Of a DNA stretch of 64,000 nt, positions 25,174-35,122 are shown piece after piece (position 1 is the stretch's first letter; the number at the start of each line of letters is the position of its first letter). This DNA is from Natronoarchaeum philippinense (GTDB taxonomy: Archaea > Halobacteriota > Halobacteria > Halobacteriales > Natronoarchaeaceae): assembly GCF_900215575.1 (NCBI RefSeq), contig NZ_OBEJ01000001.1, positions 944,588 to 1,008,587 of the forward strand, given 5' to 3'. The notes beneath the pieces are model-generated. The model was given only the letters and a program-made list of their open reading frames with translations. It did no database searches and had not been told where the DNA came from. The translations under genes were made by a program, and so were the position numbers.

Positions 25174-25542
25174 GTGACTGCCAGCTACGTCTTCTCCGTG
25201 CGCTTTCGTCTGTCTCCTGACGCGGCCGTGAGCGTCGAGCCCGAGACGTTCGAGACGACGCTGTACCGCCCGGCAGACCCGCCGGGCGAGGACGGCTGGC
25301 TGTTCTTCCGCGACAATCTCTGGCGCGGCGAGGTGAACGACCAACGCCACGCGAGACGCCTCGCCGAGGACGCGCTTGGCGTCGATGTCGAGGCCGTCGA
25401 GTTCCGCCGCTTCGAGACCGACCGCGAGCACTACGACGCGCTGAAGGCGGCGATCGCCGACGATCTGGCGACGTTCAACGCCGACAGCGTCAGCGAAGTC
25501 CTCAACAAGTATTTCGGGAGTTCGGTGGAAGTCGTGTCCTGA
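25174..25542 (+). CDS. LWR-salt protein
   Basis: A 122-residue protein carrying the family-defining LWR tripeptide in LFFRDNLWRGEVND (about residues 46-59). It belongs to a haloarchaea-restricted family of unknown function. It has a beta-rich first half and a helical second half (YDALKAAIADDLATF and SEVLNKYFGSSVEVV), with no signal or membrane segment. The start is GTG 25174, three bases after the PCD stop; this pairing suggests a shared role. Downstream DNA becomes AT-rich. Confidence 0.88.
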   Translation: MTASYVFSVRFRLSPDAAVSVEPETFETTLYRPADPPGEDGWLFFRDNLWRGEVNDQRHARRLAEDALGVDVEAVEFRRFETDREHYDALKAAIADDLATFNADSVSEVLNKYFGSSVEVVS

Positions 25543-25806
25543 TAGTTACGGGATAAGGGGAAACAGAATGTATCCCGGTCAATGATAGATACAGGTGAAA
25601 TGTGTAACAGAGCGACGACCTAATTGTCGGGGAGATAGCAGAAATTGCCTGCTGAATAGAGAGATTGGGCCCAGCAGAGACGCAGAACTGCAGCCCGCTC
25701 CTTTTACTAGCTACGCAGTGACTCAGCCTCTCTACTAATCCACATAACACAGGTACACGTACAAGAAAACGGTATTATTTTGTTATCGGATTCACACGTC
25801 TCACGC

Positions 25807-26301
25807 ATGCCCTCCCGACGTGCTATTCTTGCTGGCGCGGTAGCAGGGACTGCTGGATTGTCAGGCTGTCTGGCATCAGCCTTCGAACGTACCGGTTCCG
25901 TGAAGCGATACGTCCAGCAAAAAACTATCAAGGGCTGGCCACGAGATGGTGCCAACGAAACCGTTCTGGACGTTGCCTATGATGATCGCGAAGAAAGGGT
26001 GACCGGCTATGTTTCCGAACAGTGGAGTGATTACGTTGATGACCCCGATCAACCGACGATCTCGGAGGCGCTTCACGAGGAATTACACCAGACATACGAG
26101 CACGTGTGGTACTCGATGGGCGTCTGTAGTGAGCAATGGGAAACTGGTGATTCCACGGGTTGTCAGAACGATTTTACAGACCGTGAAAATTTCAATCAAG
26201 CACAGGTCCACGACCGGGTAAAAGCGTCCTATCTAGAAGACAAGGAACACATCGAAATCCACGACGTCATTGGTACGAAGGCAAAACCATCTCCGGAATA
26301 A
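25807..26301 (+). CDS. Putative Tat lipoprotein of unknown function, low GC
   Basis: A 164-residue exported protein. The N terminus has a twin-arginine signal (SRRAILAG) and a lipobox LSGC at about residue 19, so it is probably lipid-anchored on the outer face. The mature part has two further cysteines (GVCSEQW and STGCQND) that may form a disulfide. Codon use is clearly more AT-rich than in neighbours and the flanks (25543-25806, 26302-26441) are AT-rich and gene-free, which suggests acquisition. The family is not recognised. ATG 25807 places the signal peptide correctly; an upstream ATG would add nine residues. Confidence 0.75.
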   Translation: MPSRRAILAGAVAGTAGLSGCLASAFERTGSVKRYVQQKTIKGWPRDGANETVLDVAYDDREERVTGYVSEQWSDYVDDPDQPTISEALHEELHQTYEHVWYSMGVCSEQWETGDSTGCQNDFTDRENFNQAQVHDRVKASYLEDKEHIEIHDVIGTKAKPSPE

Positions 26302-26441
26302 CGAATCATAATCAAGCGCCTCTGTTGAATCTGCTTGTCTCGAAAACTTTCCTGCAGGAATAGCCGTTAGATAGGCATACCTACCGAACGGCCGTTTCGG
26401 CGACTTCCAGTCGAATATAATCTCCGGAAGCGGCTCCGCAC

Positions 26442-27676
26442 TCACTCCCGCCGGAGCGCCTCGATCGGGTCGACCCGCGCCGCGTTCCACGCGGGATACA
26501 GCCCGGCGACGACGCCGACGCCGACGCCGACGAGCACGGCCGCGGCGAACCACTCGGGCGCGAACGTCAGCGGGAGATCGAGATAGCTCGTCGCGGCGTA
26601 GCCGCCGGCCAGTCCGACGAGCGTCCCGAGCACGGCGCCGGCGATGCCGAGCGCGACCGCCTCGACGAGGAACAACTGGAGCACGTCGCGCCGACGCGCG
26701 CCGACGGCTTTCATGATGCCGATTTCGCGGGTGCGCTCGGTGACGCTGACCAGCATGATGTTGGCGATGCCGACGGCGCCGACGATCAGCGAGATGACGG
26801 CGATGCCGGCGACGAATCCGGTGAAGGTCGAGATCACTTCGCGGATCTGATCGACCAGTTCCTCGTTGGTCTGGACCGAAAACTCGTATTCGGTCGGCTT
26901 GAGCGTGCGGGCGTCCGACTCGTCTTCGAGGTAGGTTTCGACGGCCGACTGGACCGACGGCACCGCTTCGTAGTCTTCGGCGACGACAGTGAGCGAGGGG
27001 TAGACGCGCTGGTTCTCGCCGGTCGCCGGACTCTCGGCGGTCGTCCCGTAGAACGGGTCCGTCGGGACGTACACCTGCGGGATCGAGATATCGCCGAAGG
27101 GGCTACTCCCCGTGCTCTCGACGATGCCGACGACCGTCGCTTCCCGGGTAGTGTTCTGCCCGACGCGGAGCCCGAGCGTGTCACCGACTTCCAGTTCGGG
27201 ATCGAACAGCGATGCGGCCTCGCTGTTGATGACGACCTCGGTCGCGCCTTGCTCGAACGGCCCGCCCGACGCGAACTCGTTGTCCTCGAAGAACGCCGGC
27301 GACGTTGCTGTGGCGCTCTCCCAAGCGATCGATCGCCCCTCGTGTTGTAACGTCGAAGTCTGGACCGTCCCTTGAGGTACCACCCGATCGACATCCTGCA
27401 GTGACTCGATCTCGTCGACATCGCGCTCGGTGAACGCCGGCACCGTCGACGTGCCCGGCGGGCCCTGCTGGCCCTCGGGACCGACCGTCACCTGCATCTC
27501 CGGCGGCGCGTCGCCGGATACCTCACCGATGACCGCGGTCTGGAGGCTCGCGCCGAGCGTGACGAAGACGATCACCGCGGCGATCCCGATCGTGATGCCG
27601 ACGACGGTCAGCGCCGACCGGAGGCCGTGCTCGCGGATCGCTCGCAGACTCAACTGGAGGCTCTCTCGTAGTTCCA

Positions 27677-27677
<1 letters not shown>
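26442..27677 (-). CDS. MacB-type ABC transporter permease
   Basis: A 411-residue permease with one N-terminal helix (about 20-42, ALTVVGITIGIAAVIVFVTLGAS), a large external MacB-like periplasmic domain (about 45-270) and three C-terminal helices forming an FtsX domain (about 280-400, with the conserved ERTREIGIMKAVGARRRDVLQLF loop split over helix ends). The family works in mechanotransmission or export of peptides, lipids or antibiotics. ATG 27677 overlaps the stop of the ATPase gene by one base (TGATG), so the pair is coupled. It ends in front of an AT-rich spacer. Confidence 0.92.
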
Positions 27678-28426
<749 letters not shown>

Positions 28427-28537
28427 AGGAGCGATACCTAGAGCATAGCGCTCGTTGCACCTATTCTACTGGGTTCGGCCGACGTTCTGCCGGCATCGGT
28501 CCCACCAGCACTGAACGGAGATTGACCGGGGGAGAAC

Positions 28538-28546
28538 CCTTATTCG
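28538..28546 (+). promoter_or_regulatory. Likely TATA element for the HAD gene
   Basis: CCTTATTCG is the AT-richest point of the spacer and is centred about 30 bases before the ATG at 28573. Confidence 0.4.
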
Positions 28547-28572
28547 CTCGCGGACCGTACTGGTGTGTCCCG

Positions 28573-29205
28573 ATGGCCCCCACCGACTACGACTTCTGGC
28601 TGCTCGACCTCGACGGCACGCTCGTCGATGTCGAACCGGGCTACGTCCACGACGTAATGGGCGAGGTCGGGAACCGGCTGGGAGTCGAGATCACCGACCG
28701 GGAGGCCGAAGTGCTCTGGCACGGCTACGGCGGACAGCGCGAGCGCGTCATCGAGTCGCTGGATACGGATGCCGAGACGTTCTGGGCGACGTTCCACGAG
28801 GTCGAGGACCCGACCAAGCGCTCGGAGTCGACGTTTCTCTACGAGGACGCCGCCGTCGTCGCCGGCCTCGACCGACCGACGGGACTGGTCACCCACTGCC
28901 AGCAGTATCTCACCGACCCCGTCCTGCGGCATCACGACATCGCGGACTGGTTCGACACGGTCGTCTGCTGTACCGACGACCTCGGCTGGAAACCCGATCC
29001 CGCCCCGGTTCGGGAGGCGATGACGGACCTCGGCGTCGCGCACAACGGCCACGTCGGCACTCTCGTCGGCGACAGCGCCGAGGACATCGGTGCGGCCCGG
29101 AACGCCGGCCTCGACGGTATCCACGTCCAGCGCTACGATCCCGACGAGCGCGGCGTCACCGTCTGGGGCGACCGGCGCATCCGGTCGTTCGAGGAACTGA
29201 TCTGA
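28573..29205 (+). CDS. HAD family hydrolase, phosphoglycolate-phosphatase-like
   Basis: A 210-residue phosphatase-type HAD protein. Motif I DLDGTLVD (nucleophile Asp about residue 11, acid Asp 13), motif II in LVTHCQQYL, motif III lysine in GWKPDPAPV and motif IV GDSAEDIGAARNAG are present, with an alpha-helical cap between I and II. It probably hydrolyses a small phosphorylated metabolite; the substrate cannot be assigned. ATG 28573 fits both motif I position and the TATA element. It is divergent from the ABC pair. Confidence 0.9.
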   Translation: MAPTDYDFWLLDLDGTLVDVEPGYVHDVMGEVGNRLGVEITDREAEVLWHGYGGQRERVIESLDTDAETFWATFHEVEDPTKRSESTFLYEDAAVVAGLDRPTGLVTHCQQYLTDPVLRHHDIADWFDTVVCCTDDLGWKPDPAPVREAMTDLGVAHNGHVGTLVGDSAEDIGAARNAGLDGIHVQRYDPDERGVTVWGDRRIRSFEELI

Positions 29206-29239
29206 ACCGACTGCCGATTCGGTGTCCTGACAACACAGT

Positions 29240-29248
29240 TATTTATAC
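29240..29248 (+). promoter_or_regulatory. TATA element for the GIDE-domain gene
   Basis: TATTTATAC is a strong archaeal TATA match centred about 28 bases before the ATG at 29273, indicating a leaderless or near-leaderless transcript. Confidence 0.6.
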
Positions 29249-29272
29249 GCATTCGGAGAGAACGTCGGCACG

Positions 29273-30055
29273 ATGATCGGATCCCTCCCATCGTGGCTGC
29301 TGGTCGTCGGCGCCGTACTGGTGGCGGTGCTCGGATGGTTCTGGTGGCGCGCCGCGACCGAGTTCTGGCAAGGCTGGACAGTGTGGCGAAACGACCCGGT
29401 CGCGGTGATGGATGCCGCCAACGCCAGTGGCGTCGTCGAGATCGAAGGCACGGCGGAATCGGGCGGGCCGGTCCTCGAATCGCCGTTTACCGAGACGCCG
29501 TGTCTGCTCTGCCAGTATGAGGTCAAAGAGTGGCAGAGTTCGGGCCAGAACAGCCACTGGAAGACGCTCTACGAGGGGCAGGACTCGGTCCCGTTTCTGG
29601 CCGAGGACGACACCGGCAGCGTCACCGTCGACCCCGAGGGCGCCGAGTTCTCGCTTGACGAGGACGCCGACATCGAGTCCGACGGCGGCGAGACGCCGCC
29701 CGAGCGAGTGCAGCAGTTCCTCGATCAGATCGGCGTCGACCGCGAGGAGGGCGGGGAGACCTCGATCGGGCCGATCTCGATCAACCGCGGCGACCGACGC
29801 AAGTACGTCGAGAAGCGCCTCGACGCCGGCGACCCCGTCCACGTCTACGGGCAGTCTCGAAGCGGCCGCACCGCCGGCGAGGTCTCGGGAACGGTCAACG
29901 CCGTGATCGGCGACGGCAAGGCGACGCCGAACTTCCGGATCTCCGAGGGCGACGAGTCGGCGGCGATCCGGCGTCACGTCACGTCCGGCGTGATCTACGC
30001 GGCCATCGGAGCCGTTCCTGGCGCGATTCTGGCAGCGCTCGTTGCTGGGATCTGA
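29273..30055 (+). CDS. GIDE-domain membrane protein (E3-ligase-like, no RING)
   Basis: A 260-residue protein with an N-terminal helix (about 5-26), a central soluble domain and a C-terminal helix (about 238-260). The core has VVEIEGTAESGGPVLESPFT, CLLCQYEVKEW and GDPVHVYGQSR, the pattern of the GIDE/BAM domain found beside the RING finger in the mitochondrial E3 ligase MUL1. No RING cysteines follow here, so ligase activity is unlikely as such. Archaeal members are often labelled E3 ubiquitin ligase family only by this domain. It has its own TATA element and leads into the Hsp20 and ABC1-kinase genes on the same strand. Confidence 0.82.
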   Translation: MIGSLPSWLLVVGAVLVAVLGWFWWRAATEFWQGWTVWRNDPVAVMDAANASGVVEIEGTAESGGPVLESPFTETPCLLCQYEVKEWQSSGQNSHWKTLYEGQDSVPFLAEDDTGSVTVDPEGAEFSLDEDADIESDGGETPPERVQQFLDQIGVDREEGGETSIGPISINRGDRRKYVEKRLDAGDPVHVYGQSRSGRTAGEVSGTVNAVIGDGKATPNFRISEGDESAAIRRHVTSGVIYAAIGAVPGAILAALVAGI

Positions 30056-30122
30056 ATGCGGCACTGCGAACGGGCTCGCCGCGACCACGGGCTTTAACGC
30101 TTCCCGCTCCTAAGTGGCGGGC

Positions 30123-30479
30123 ATGTCAGCGCTGCGCGATGCCCTGCGCGATCTCCCCGACGCCGTGTTCGCCGACCTACTCGAAAGCGACGAGGCGTAC
30201 AAACTGGTGATCGACCTGCCGGGCGTCACGGCCGAGACGCTAGACGTTCGCGCCGAGGACGGCCGCCTGACGATCGAAGCGCGGCGCCAGAAGTCCGCCC
30301 CCACCGAGTTCCGATACCTCCGCGAGGATCGGTCGCTGTTCTTGGACGCCGAGCTCCCGCTGCCGCCGGACGCCTCGGCCGAGAACGCCGAGGGAACCAT
30401 CTCCGGCGGCGTGCTGGAGCTCACCGTCCCCAAGCGCGGCCGGGACGTGGAGACGACCATCGACATCACCGCCGAGTAG
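30123..30479 (+). CDS. Hsp20/alpha-crystallin family small heat-shock protein
   Basis: A 118-residue small chaperone-like protein. The alpha-crystallin domain spans about 20-112, with ESDEAYKLVIDLPGVTAETLDVRAEDGRLTI-type strands and the C-terminal GVLELTVPK. The oligomerising IxI tail is only weakly present (TTIDITAE). It is on the short side for the family. ATG 30123 is chosen over a GTG three codons upstream. It lies 67 bases after the GIDE gene and six bases before the ABC1-kinase gene, so all three are probably cotranscribed. Confidence 0.87.
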   Translation: MSALRDALRDLPDAVFADLLESDEAYKLVIDLPGVTAETLDVRAEDGRLTIEARRQKSAPTEFRYLREDRSLFLDAELPLPPDASAENAEGTISGGVLELTVPKRGRDVETTIDITAE

Positions 30480-30485
30480 CACGGG

Positions 30486-32159
30486 GTGGTGACGCTGGTC
30501 AACCTTCGTGCCTACTGGCGGTTTTTCGTGGTCGCACGGCGCTTTCTGCCCCTGTTGCTCGCCTACGCCCGGGACCGTAACCGGTTCCTGCTGTTCGGCC
30601 GCAGTCGGCAGGTCGACGCCGAAACGCGGCAGCGCCGCGCCGAGCACCTGCTGGACGCCCTGCTGACGCTGGGACCGACGTTCATCAAACTCGGGCAGTT
30701 GCTCTCGACTCGGCCGGACATCCTCCCGCCGGAGTACGTCGACGTGCTGGCCAAACTGCAAGACGAGGTGCCGCCGGCGAAGTGGGAACCGGCCCGGGAG
30801 GTGCTCGAAGACGAACTCGGTCCCGTCGACGAGCGATTCGACGAGTTCGACACCGAGGCGATCAGCGGCGCCAGCCTCGGGCAGGTGTACCGGGCGACGG
30901 TCGACGGCGAGGAGGTCGCAGTGAAGATCCGCCGCCCCGGCATCGAGTCGCTCGTGAACGCCGACCTGCGAGTCATCAAGTGGTCGCTCCCGCTGTTGAT
31001 GCCCTTCGTCGGCGAGGGACGAGCGTTCTCGCTTCGCAACCTCTCGGACGAGTTCGCCAAGACGATCCGCGAGGAGATGAGCTACGAGCGCGAGGCCGAG
31101 ATGCTGACCGAGATCCGGGAGAACTTCGCCGACAACGAGACCATCCGCATCCCGCCGGTCGTCGAGAGCCACTCCGGGCCCCGCGTGCTGACGATGGAGT
31201 ACCTTCCCGGGACGAAGATCAGCCGCGTCGACGAACTCGACGAACAGAACATCGACCGCTCGGAGGTCGCCGAAAACCTCCAGCGAGCGTACATGCAGAT
31301 GATCGTCGACGACGGCGTGTTCCACGCCGACCCCCACCCCGGGAACCTCGCCGTGCAGGACGACGGGACGATCGTCTTCTACGACTTCGGGATGAGCGGG
31401 CGCGTCGACTCGTTCATACAGGAGAAGATCGTCGACTTCTACGTCGCCATCGCCAACCAGAACATCGACGGCATCCTCGACGCGCTGGTCGAGATGGGGA
31501 CGCTCAGCCCCGATGCCGATCGGTCGGTGATGGCAGACGTGATGGAGTTGGCGATCGCCGACGCCCGCGGCGAGGACATCGAGCAGTACCGCGTCCAACA
31601 GATCGTCGGCCAGATCGAAGACTCGATCTACGAGTTCCCGTTCCGACTGCCGAAGAACCTCGCGCTCGTGTTGCGCGTCGCAACCGTCGTCGAAGGGGTC
31701 TGTGTCACGCTCGACCGGAAACACGACTTCATCACGAGCGCGACGGAGTATCTCGCCGAAGAAGGCTACCGCGAGGAGACGGCGCGGCGCTACGTCGCCG
31801 AGGCGGGCGAGCAGTTCCAAGAGTCGGCCGCGGCGGCGGTTCGCGTGCCCCCGAAACTCGAGAGCGCGCTCGACCGGATCGAGCGCGAGAACTTCCAGTT
31901 GCAGGCTGACTTGGAGGACTCGAACGATCTGCTCGACAAGCTGGCCAAGCGCATCGTCTACGGAATGTTAGGAGCCGCCGGGACGCTATCGACCGCGCTG
32001 TTGTACGCGTGGGGCACCGTCCAGTCGGCGGCGGTCGCCGGCGTTCTCACGCTCGTCGTGGTCGCGTTGCTGTATCGGTCGTTCCGAAGCCGGAGCGGTC
32101 TCAGGGCGACGCCCCAGTTCACGCGACAGGGCATGAAACAGCGCCGCGACGGCGAGTGA
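30486..32159 (+). CDS. ABC1/UbiB family protein kinase-like protein
   Basis: A 557-residue atypical kinase or ATPase. The family hallmark FIKLGQLLSTRPDILP (K68-Q71) precedes the Ala-rich nucleotide loop SGASLGQVYRA, the lysine in VAVKIRRP, the catalytic loop FHADPHPGNLAV and the metal motif YDFGMSG. Two membrane helices lie near the C terminus (about 495-540). UbiB proteins support isoprenoid-quinone biosynthesis or extraction from membranes; in haloarchaea menaquinone or another prenyl lipid is the likely target. Two GTG codons in tandem at 30486 and 30489 can serve as start, six bases after the Hsp20 stop. Confidence 0.93.
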   Translation: MVTLVNLRAYWRFFVVARRFLPLLLAYARDRNRFLLFGRSRQVDAETRQRRAEHLLDALLTLGPTFIKLGQLLSTRPDILPPEYVDVLAKLQDEVPPAKWEPAREVLEDELGPVDERFDEFDTEAISGASLGQVYRATVDGEEVAVKIRRPGIESLVNADLRVIKWSLPLLMPFVGEGRAFSLRNLSDEFAKTIREEMSYEREAEMLTEIRENFADNETIRIPPVVESHSGPRVLTMEYLPGTKISRVDELDEQNIDRSEVAENLQRAYMQMIVDDGVFHADPHPGNLAVQDDGTIVFYDFGMSGRVDSFIQEKIVDFYVAIANQNIDGILDALVEMGTLSPDADRSVMADVMELAIADARGEDIEQYRVQQIVGQIEDSIYEFPFRLPKNLALVLRVATVVEGVCVTLDRKHDFITSATEYLAEEGYREETARRYVAEAGEQFQESAAAAVRVPPKLESALDRIERENFQLQADLEDSNDLLDKLAKRIVYGMLGAAGTLSTALLYAWGTVQSAAVAGVLTLVVVALLYRSFRSRSGLRATPQFTRQGMKQRRDGE

Positions 32160-32187
32160 CGGCGCCGACGACGGATCGAGTGCGGCG

Positions 32188-32577
32188 TCAGTACTCGCTG
32201 ACGTGGGCCGACCCGACCGCAATCCGCACCAGCACGTTCTCGTCGTAGGCGTCCTCGCTCGCGCCGTACTTCTCGTTGATTCGAGCAGTGGCGTCGCGCG
32301 TCGCCGCCTCGTCCTCGACAACCGTCGCCGTGCCGTGGAGCGCGACCATCCACTCGGCGTCGCCGTCGGTGTCTTTCTGGACCGAGAGTGCGACCCGCGC
32401 GTTCTCTCGGATATCCCGGAGCTTCCGGCCGCCGGTCAGTACCTCGACGACGCCGTCGTCGTACTCGTACCAGACGGGTGCGACGTGGGGACGGTCATCG
32501 ACGCTGGTCGCCAGATGGACCATCAGCGGCTCGCTCGTCAGGAGTTCCTCGGCTCGCTCGGGGACGGCATCCGTCAT
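32188..32577 (-). CDS. Pyridoxamine 5'-phosphate oxidase-fold flavin/F420-binding protein
   Basis: A 129-residue split-barrel protein. The patterns MVHLATSVDDRPHVAPVWY, EVLTGGRKLRDIRENARVALSVQ and WMVALHGTATVVED match the PNPOx-like group, which binds FMN or F420 and reduces small substrates or stores cofactor. The KLRDIRENARVAL helix start is the usual phosphate-binding region. True vitamin B6 oxidase activity is not implied. It is convergent with the ABC1 gene, 28 bases apart. Confidence 0.88.
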   Translation of the reverse strand: MTDAVPERAEELLTSEPLMVHLATSVDDRPHVAPVWYEYDDGVVEVLTGGRKLRDIRENARVALSVQKDTDGDAEWMVALHGTATVVEDEAATRDATARINEKYGASEDAYDENVLVRIAVGSAHVSEY

Positions 32578-32643
32578 AGCGGGACTACGGACGGCATCGC
32601 AAAAACAGTCGTCCTTGCGCAGTCGCCCGACAAAGCGGCCGAC

Positions 32644-33315
32644 TCAGGCGAGTCCGAGCCGCTCCGCGATCGCGTCCGAGATGTCAGTCAGGTAGACGCC
32701 ACCCCACAGCGCGACGATGACCGCGCCGATCGAGTTGTACACGACGTCTTTGAGCGTGTCGTAGACGCCGTACTGGGTGAGCACCGACGCGGTGCCGAAC
32801 TCGGTTGCGGCGACGCCGATTCCGAACTCCAAAAGCTCCCACAGCACCGCGAAGGCGAGCACGAACAGCAGGATGATGACGGCGATGAACTTCGGCGGCA
32901 GGTACACGTCCTCGGAGTGCTCGTCGACGGCCCGCACCGTCGCGTAGCCGGCGGCCGCGACGACCGACGACGACAGGGCGTGGGTGATGTGGTCCCAGTA
33001 CTCGCTTACGACCGGGACGCCGGAGTAGAAGTTTCCGTCCGTCAGACCCGGGATGCCGACGACGCCGACGCCGTGGAGAAACGCGGCGGTCGTGATCCAC
33101 AGCGTGAGCCGCGGGTCCATCGGCAGTTCGTAGTCGCGTTCGAGGATCGGCGGGATCTGCGTCACCGCGAGGCACATGCCGGCGTTGACGATGATGCCGA
33201 CGCTGCCTCGTTCGAGGCCGACGAACAGCAGGCCGACCAGACTGATCTCCATGAAGTACGACAGCTGGCGCTGGCGTCGCTTCGAGGGGAGTCCCCGCGA
33301 GAGCAGGTTGTTCAC
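32644..33315 (-). CDS. DUF2238/YjdF-like membrane protein
   Basis: A 223-residue protein with about six membrane helices. It has the DUF2238 marks WDHITHALSSSVV, LWELLEFG and YDTLKDVVYNSIGAVI, in which conserved His, Glu and Asp residues lie inside or beside helices. The function of the family (E. coli YjdF) is unknown. The start is GTG 33315, overlapping the stop of the upstream membrane-protein gene by four bases (GTGA), so the two are coupled and may form one membrane assembly. Confidence 0.85.
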   Translation of the reverse strand: MNNLLSRGLPSKRRQRQLSYFMEISLVGLLFVGLERGSVGIIVNAGMCLAVTQIPPILERDYELPMDPRLTLWITTAAFLHGVGVVGIPGLTDGNFYSGVPVVSEYWDHITHALSSSVVAAAGYATVRAVDEHSEDVYLPPKFIAVIILLFVLAFAVLWELLEFGIGVAATEFGTASVLTQYGVYDTLKDVVYNSIGAVIVALWGGVYLTDISDAIAERLGLA

Positions 33316-33962
33316 AGGCGCTCACCTCGCTGGTCGCCGAGAACCTCGTCTTTCATCTCGTCCGGCACGCGGTCTTCCATAGTGATCCGGCGCCGGAAGT
33401 ACAGCGTAAACACGACTCCGGCGAAGAGACCGGCGATCGTCGAGTAGATCCACTCGTACATCAGATTCGCGTTCGCTTGGTCCGGATCGTCGACGGGGGT
33501 GATGTAGCTGGTATCGAGATAAACGTCGAACCCCCACTGAGCAACCCCCCACAGCGCGGCGGCGGCCATCGTCGAGATGACGACGAGGGCGGCCGCAAAG
33601 CCCGGCGAGAGTTGGATGGTCGTGAACGACTGCAGTTCGACGGCGATCACGAGCGCGATCGCGGCGACCGCGAAGTACGCCGCGAACTGGCTCGATAGCA
33701 CGTCCGATCCGAGCGCGAGCCCGACGACCGGCAGCGCGGCCATCAGCAACACTTCCCACGGCAACATGATCCGCGGCGTCCGGTAGGCCGCGGGCGGGAT
33801 CAACGCTAAGCCGAGCAAGACGAGCGCGAACAAGGACCAGAGCCTGCCCGCATTGACGACGATACCGACAATCGCGGCTGCTAACACGGTGACCAACAGC
33901 CACGCGATAGCGGCGTTCCGTCGACCGTCGTCGAGCAGTTGGTCGAGTTCGGACAAAGACAT
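33312..33962 (-). CDS. Multi-pass membrane protein, YjdF operon partner
   Basis: A 216-residue integral membrane protein with about six helices (approximately 17-36, 40-56, 68-85, 92-112, 122-145 and 178-196), MSLSELDQLLDDGRR as a polar N terminus and an Arg/Glu-rich cytosolic tail. I do not recognise a named family, although helix spacing resembles that of its downstream neighbour and suggests they are distant relatives or partners. ATG 33962 is chosen; the frame is open far upstream without a membrane-compatible sequence. Its stop overlaps the next start. Confidence 0.8.
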   Translation of the reverse strand: MSLSELDQLLDDGRRNAAIAWLLVTVLAAAIVGIVVNAGRLWSLFALVLLGLALIPPAAYRTPRIMLPWEVLLMAALPVVGLALGSDVLSSQFAAYFAVAAIALVIAVELQSFTTIQLSPGFAAALVVISTMAAAALWGVAQWGFDVYLDTSYITPVDDPDQANANLMYEWIYSTIAGLFAGVVFTLYFRRRITMEDRVPDEMKDEVLGDQRGERL

Positions 33963-34033
33963 ACCGCTTGCAAGGGGTTCACACGTTAAAGTAGTCATGG
34001 GTCGGCGGCTCAGAAGCGACCGGGCCGACGCAT

Positions 34034-35122
34034 TCAGGCGATCGAAGCAGCCAGCGCTGCGTAGACGAGCACGTAGCTCGCCAGTGCGGCCGTGATGCCG
34101 GCCAGCGACGTTACGGCGACGCCGAGCGCGTGATCCCGTACGCCGACTGCTGTTCGACTGGCGGGGGTAGCGCTCGAAAGGGGGCGGAAATCGAACTGTC
34201 GGCGGAGCCGTCGCGGTATCGAGACGGCGGCCGATCGCGCCGAGACGCCGCCACAGAGCAGTCCGACCGAGAGAATCGAGAACACGAAGTGATACGACAC
34301 GTCGAGCGTCGGCGGCGCCATCGCAACGGCTGCGACGCCGTAGGCGACGCCGATGCCGGCGCGTCGGTCGACCAGCGACGGCCACGAGCGGTCGGCGACG
34401 TGAGCGATCGCCAGCGCCGCGAGCCAGATCGTCGCCAACTCGAGCGCGAACGCACCGAGCAGGTGAACGGTGGGGTCACCGTGCAGTAACACGCGGGCGT
34501 CGAGTACGCGGGCGTCGAACGGGTAGAACAGCCGCGGCGGCGCGCCCGTCACGAGGTCGCCCCACGGGTGTGACAGGAGCCCGGCCGTCGCCGCGAGGCC
34601 GACCGTCCGCGCCGGAAGATCGGTCGCCAGCCGGCACAGCGCCGCGACGCCGACGCCCGCCACGGCGAACATGCTCATGACGACGCCGCCCAGCGGGCCG
34701 CTTGTGAGGTAGGCGACGCCAATCAAGCCCGCGAGCACGACGACGGCGACGCCGCGGCCCGCGATCCGGGAGTTCCGAGAGCCGGTCTCGGTGACCGCCC
34801 AGAGCCCGAACGCGGGCCCGGCCAGTATCGAAATGACCAGCGAGTGTGTCATCGTGCGGTGAACGTCTCGCGTCGCGTCCCAGAAGGTGCTCGGTTGGGC
34901 CATCGCTCCCGGCGTGAGCCCGCCGAAATCGAGCGCGAACGCGGCGTAGGCGACGTCGACATCGGGAATCGCGGCGAACGCGCCGGTGACCACCCCGAGC
35001 GTCAGCGCGCGGCGCGCCGACCAGCCACGCCAGTCCGCAACCAGCGTGGCCAGCGCGAACGCCAGCAGCGCGTGTCCGAGAAACACGTCGTGCCAGCTAC
35101 GTTCGCGGGCGATATAAGTCAC
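34034..35122 (-). CDS. Membrane-bound metal-dependent hydrolase (YdjM/DUF457-like)
   Basis: A 362-residue membrane protein with about eight helices. Conserved metal-type residues occur as FLGHALLAFAL near the N terminus, IPDVDVAY, RDVHRTMTHSL and LLSHPWGDLVTG, the His/Asp pattern of the YdjM/LexA-regulated hydrolase family. The chemistry is predicted from these residues; substrate is unknown. It precedes the two YjdF-like genes on the same strand with 71 bases between, so a shared transcript is possible. ATG 35122 gives an intact first motif. Confidence 0.85.
   Translation of the reverse strand: MTYIARERSWHDVFLGHALLAFALATLVADWRGWSARRALTLGVVTGAFAAIPDVDVAYAAFALDFGGLTPGAMAQPSTFWDATRDVHRTMTHSLVISILAGPAFGLWAVTETGSRNSRIAGRGVAVVVLAGLIGVAYLTSGPLGGVVMSMFAVAGVGVAALCRLATDLPARTVGLAATAGLLSHPWGDLVTGAPPRLFYPFDARVLDARVLLHGDPTVHLLGAFALELATIWLAALAIAHVADRSWPSLVDRRAGIGVAYGVAAVAMAPPTLDVSYHFVFSILSVGLLCGGVSARSAAVSIPRRLRRQFDFRPLSSATPASRTAVGVRDHALGVAVTSLAGITAALASYVLVYAALAASIA

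Noticed and set aside
25606-26326. Insertion sequence bounded by AACAGAG/CTCTGTT
   Set aside because: Seven-base repeats are too short, no transposase is encoded and no target duplication is seen.
26384-26400. CCGAACGGCCGTTTCGG as terminator of the MacB operon
   Set aside because: Imperfect pairing with no T-run on the minus strand; left unassigned.
29273-30055. Functional RING-type E3 ligase
   Set aside because: The GIDE-like domain is present but no RING Cys/His cluster follows, so ligase catalysis is not supported.
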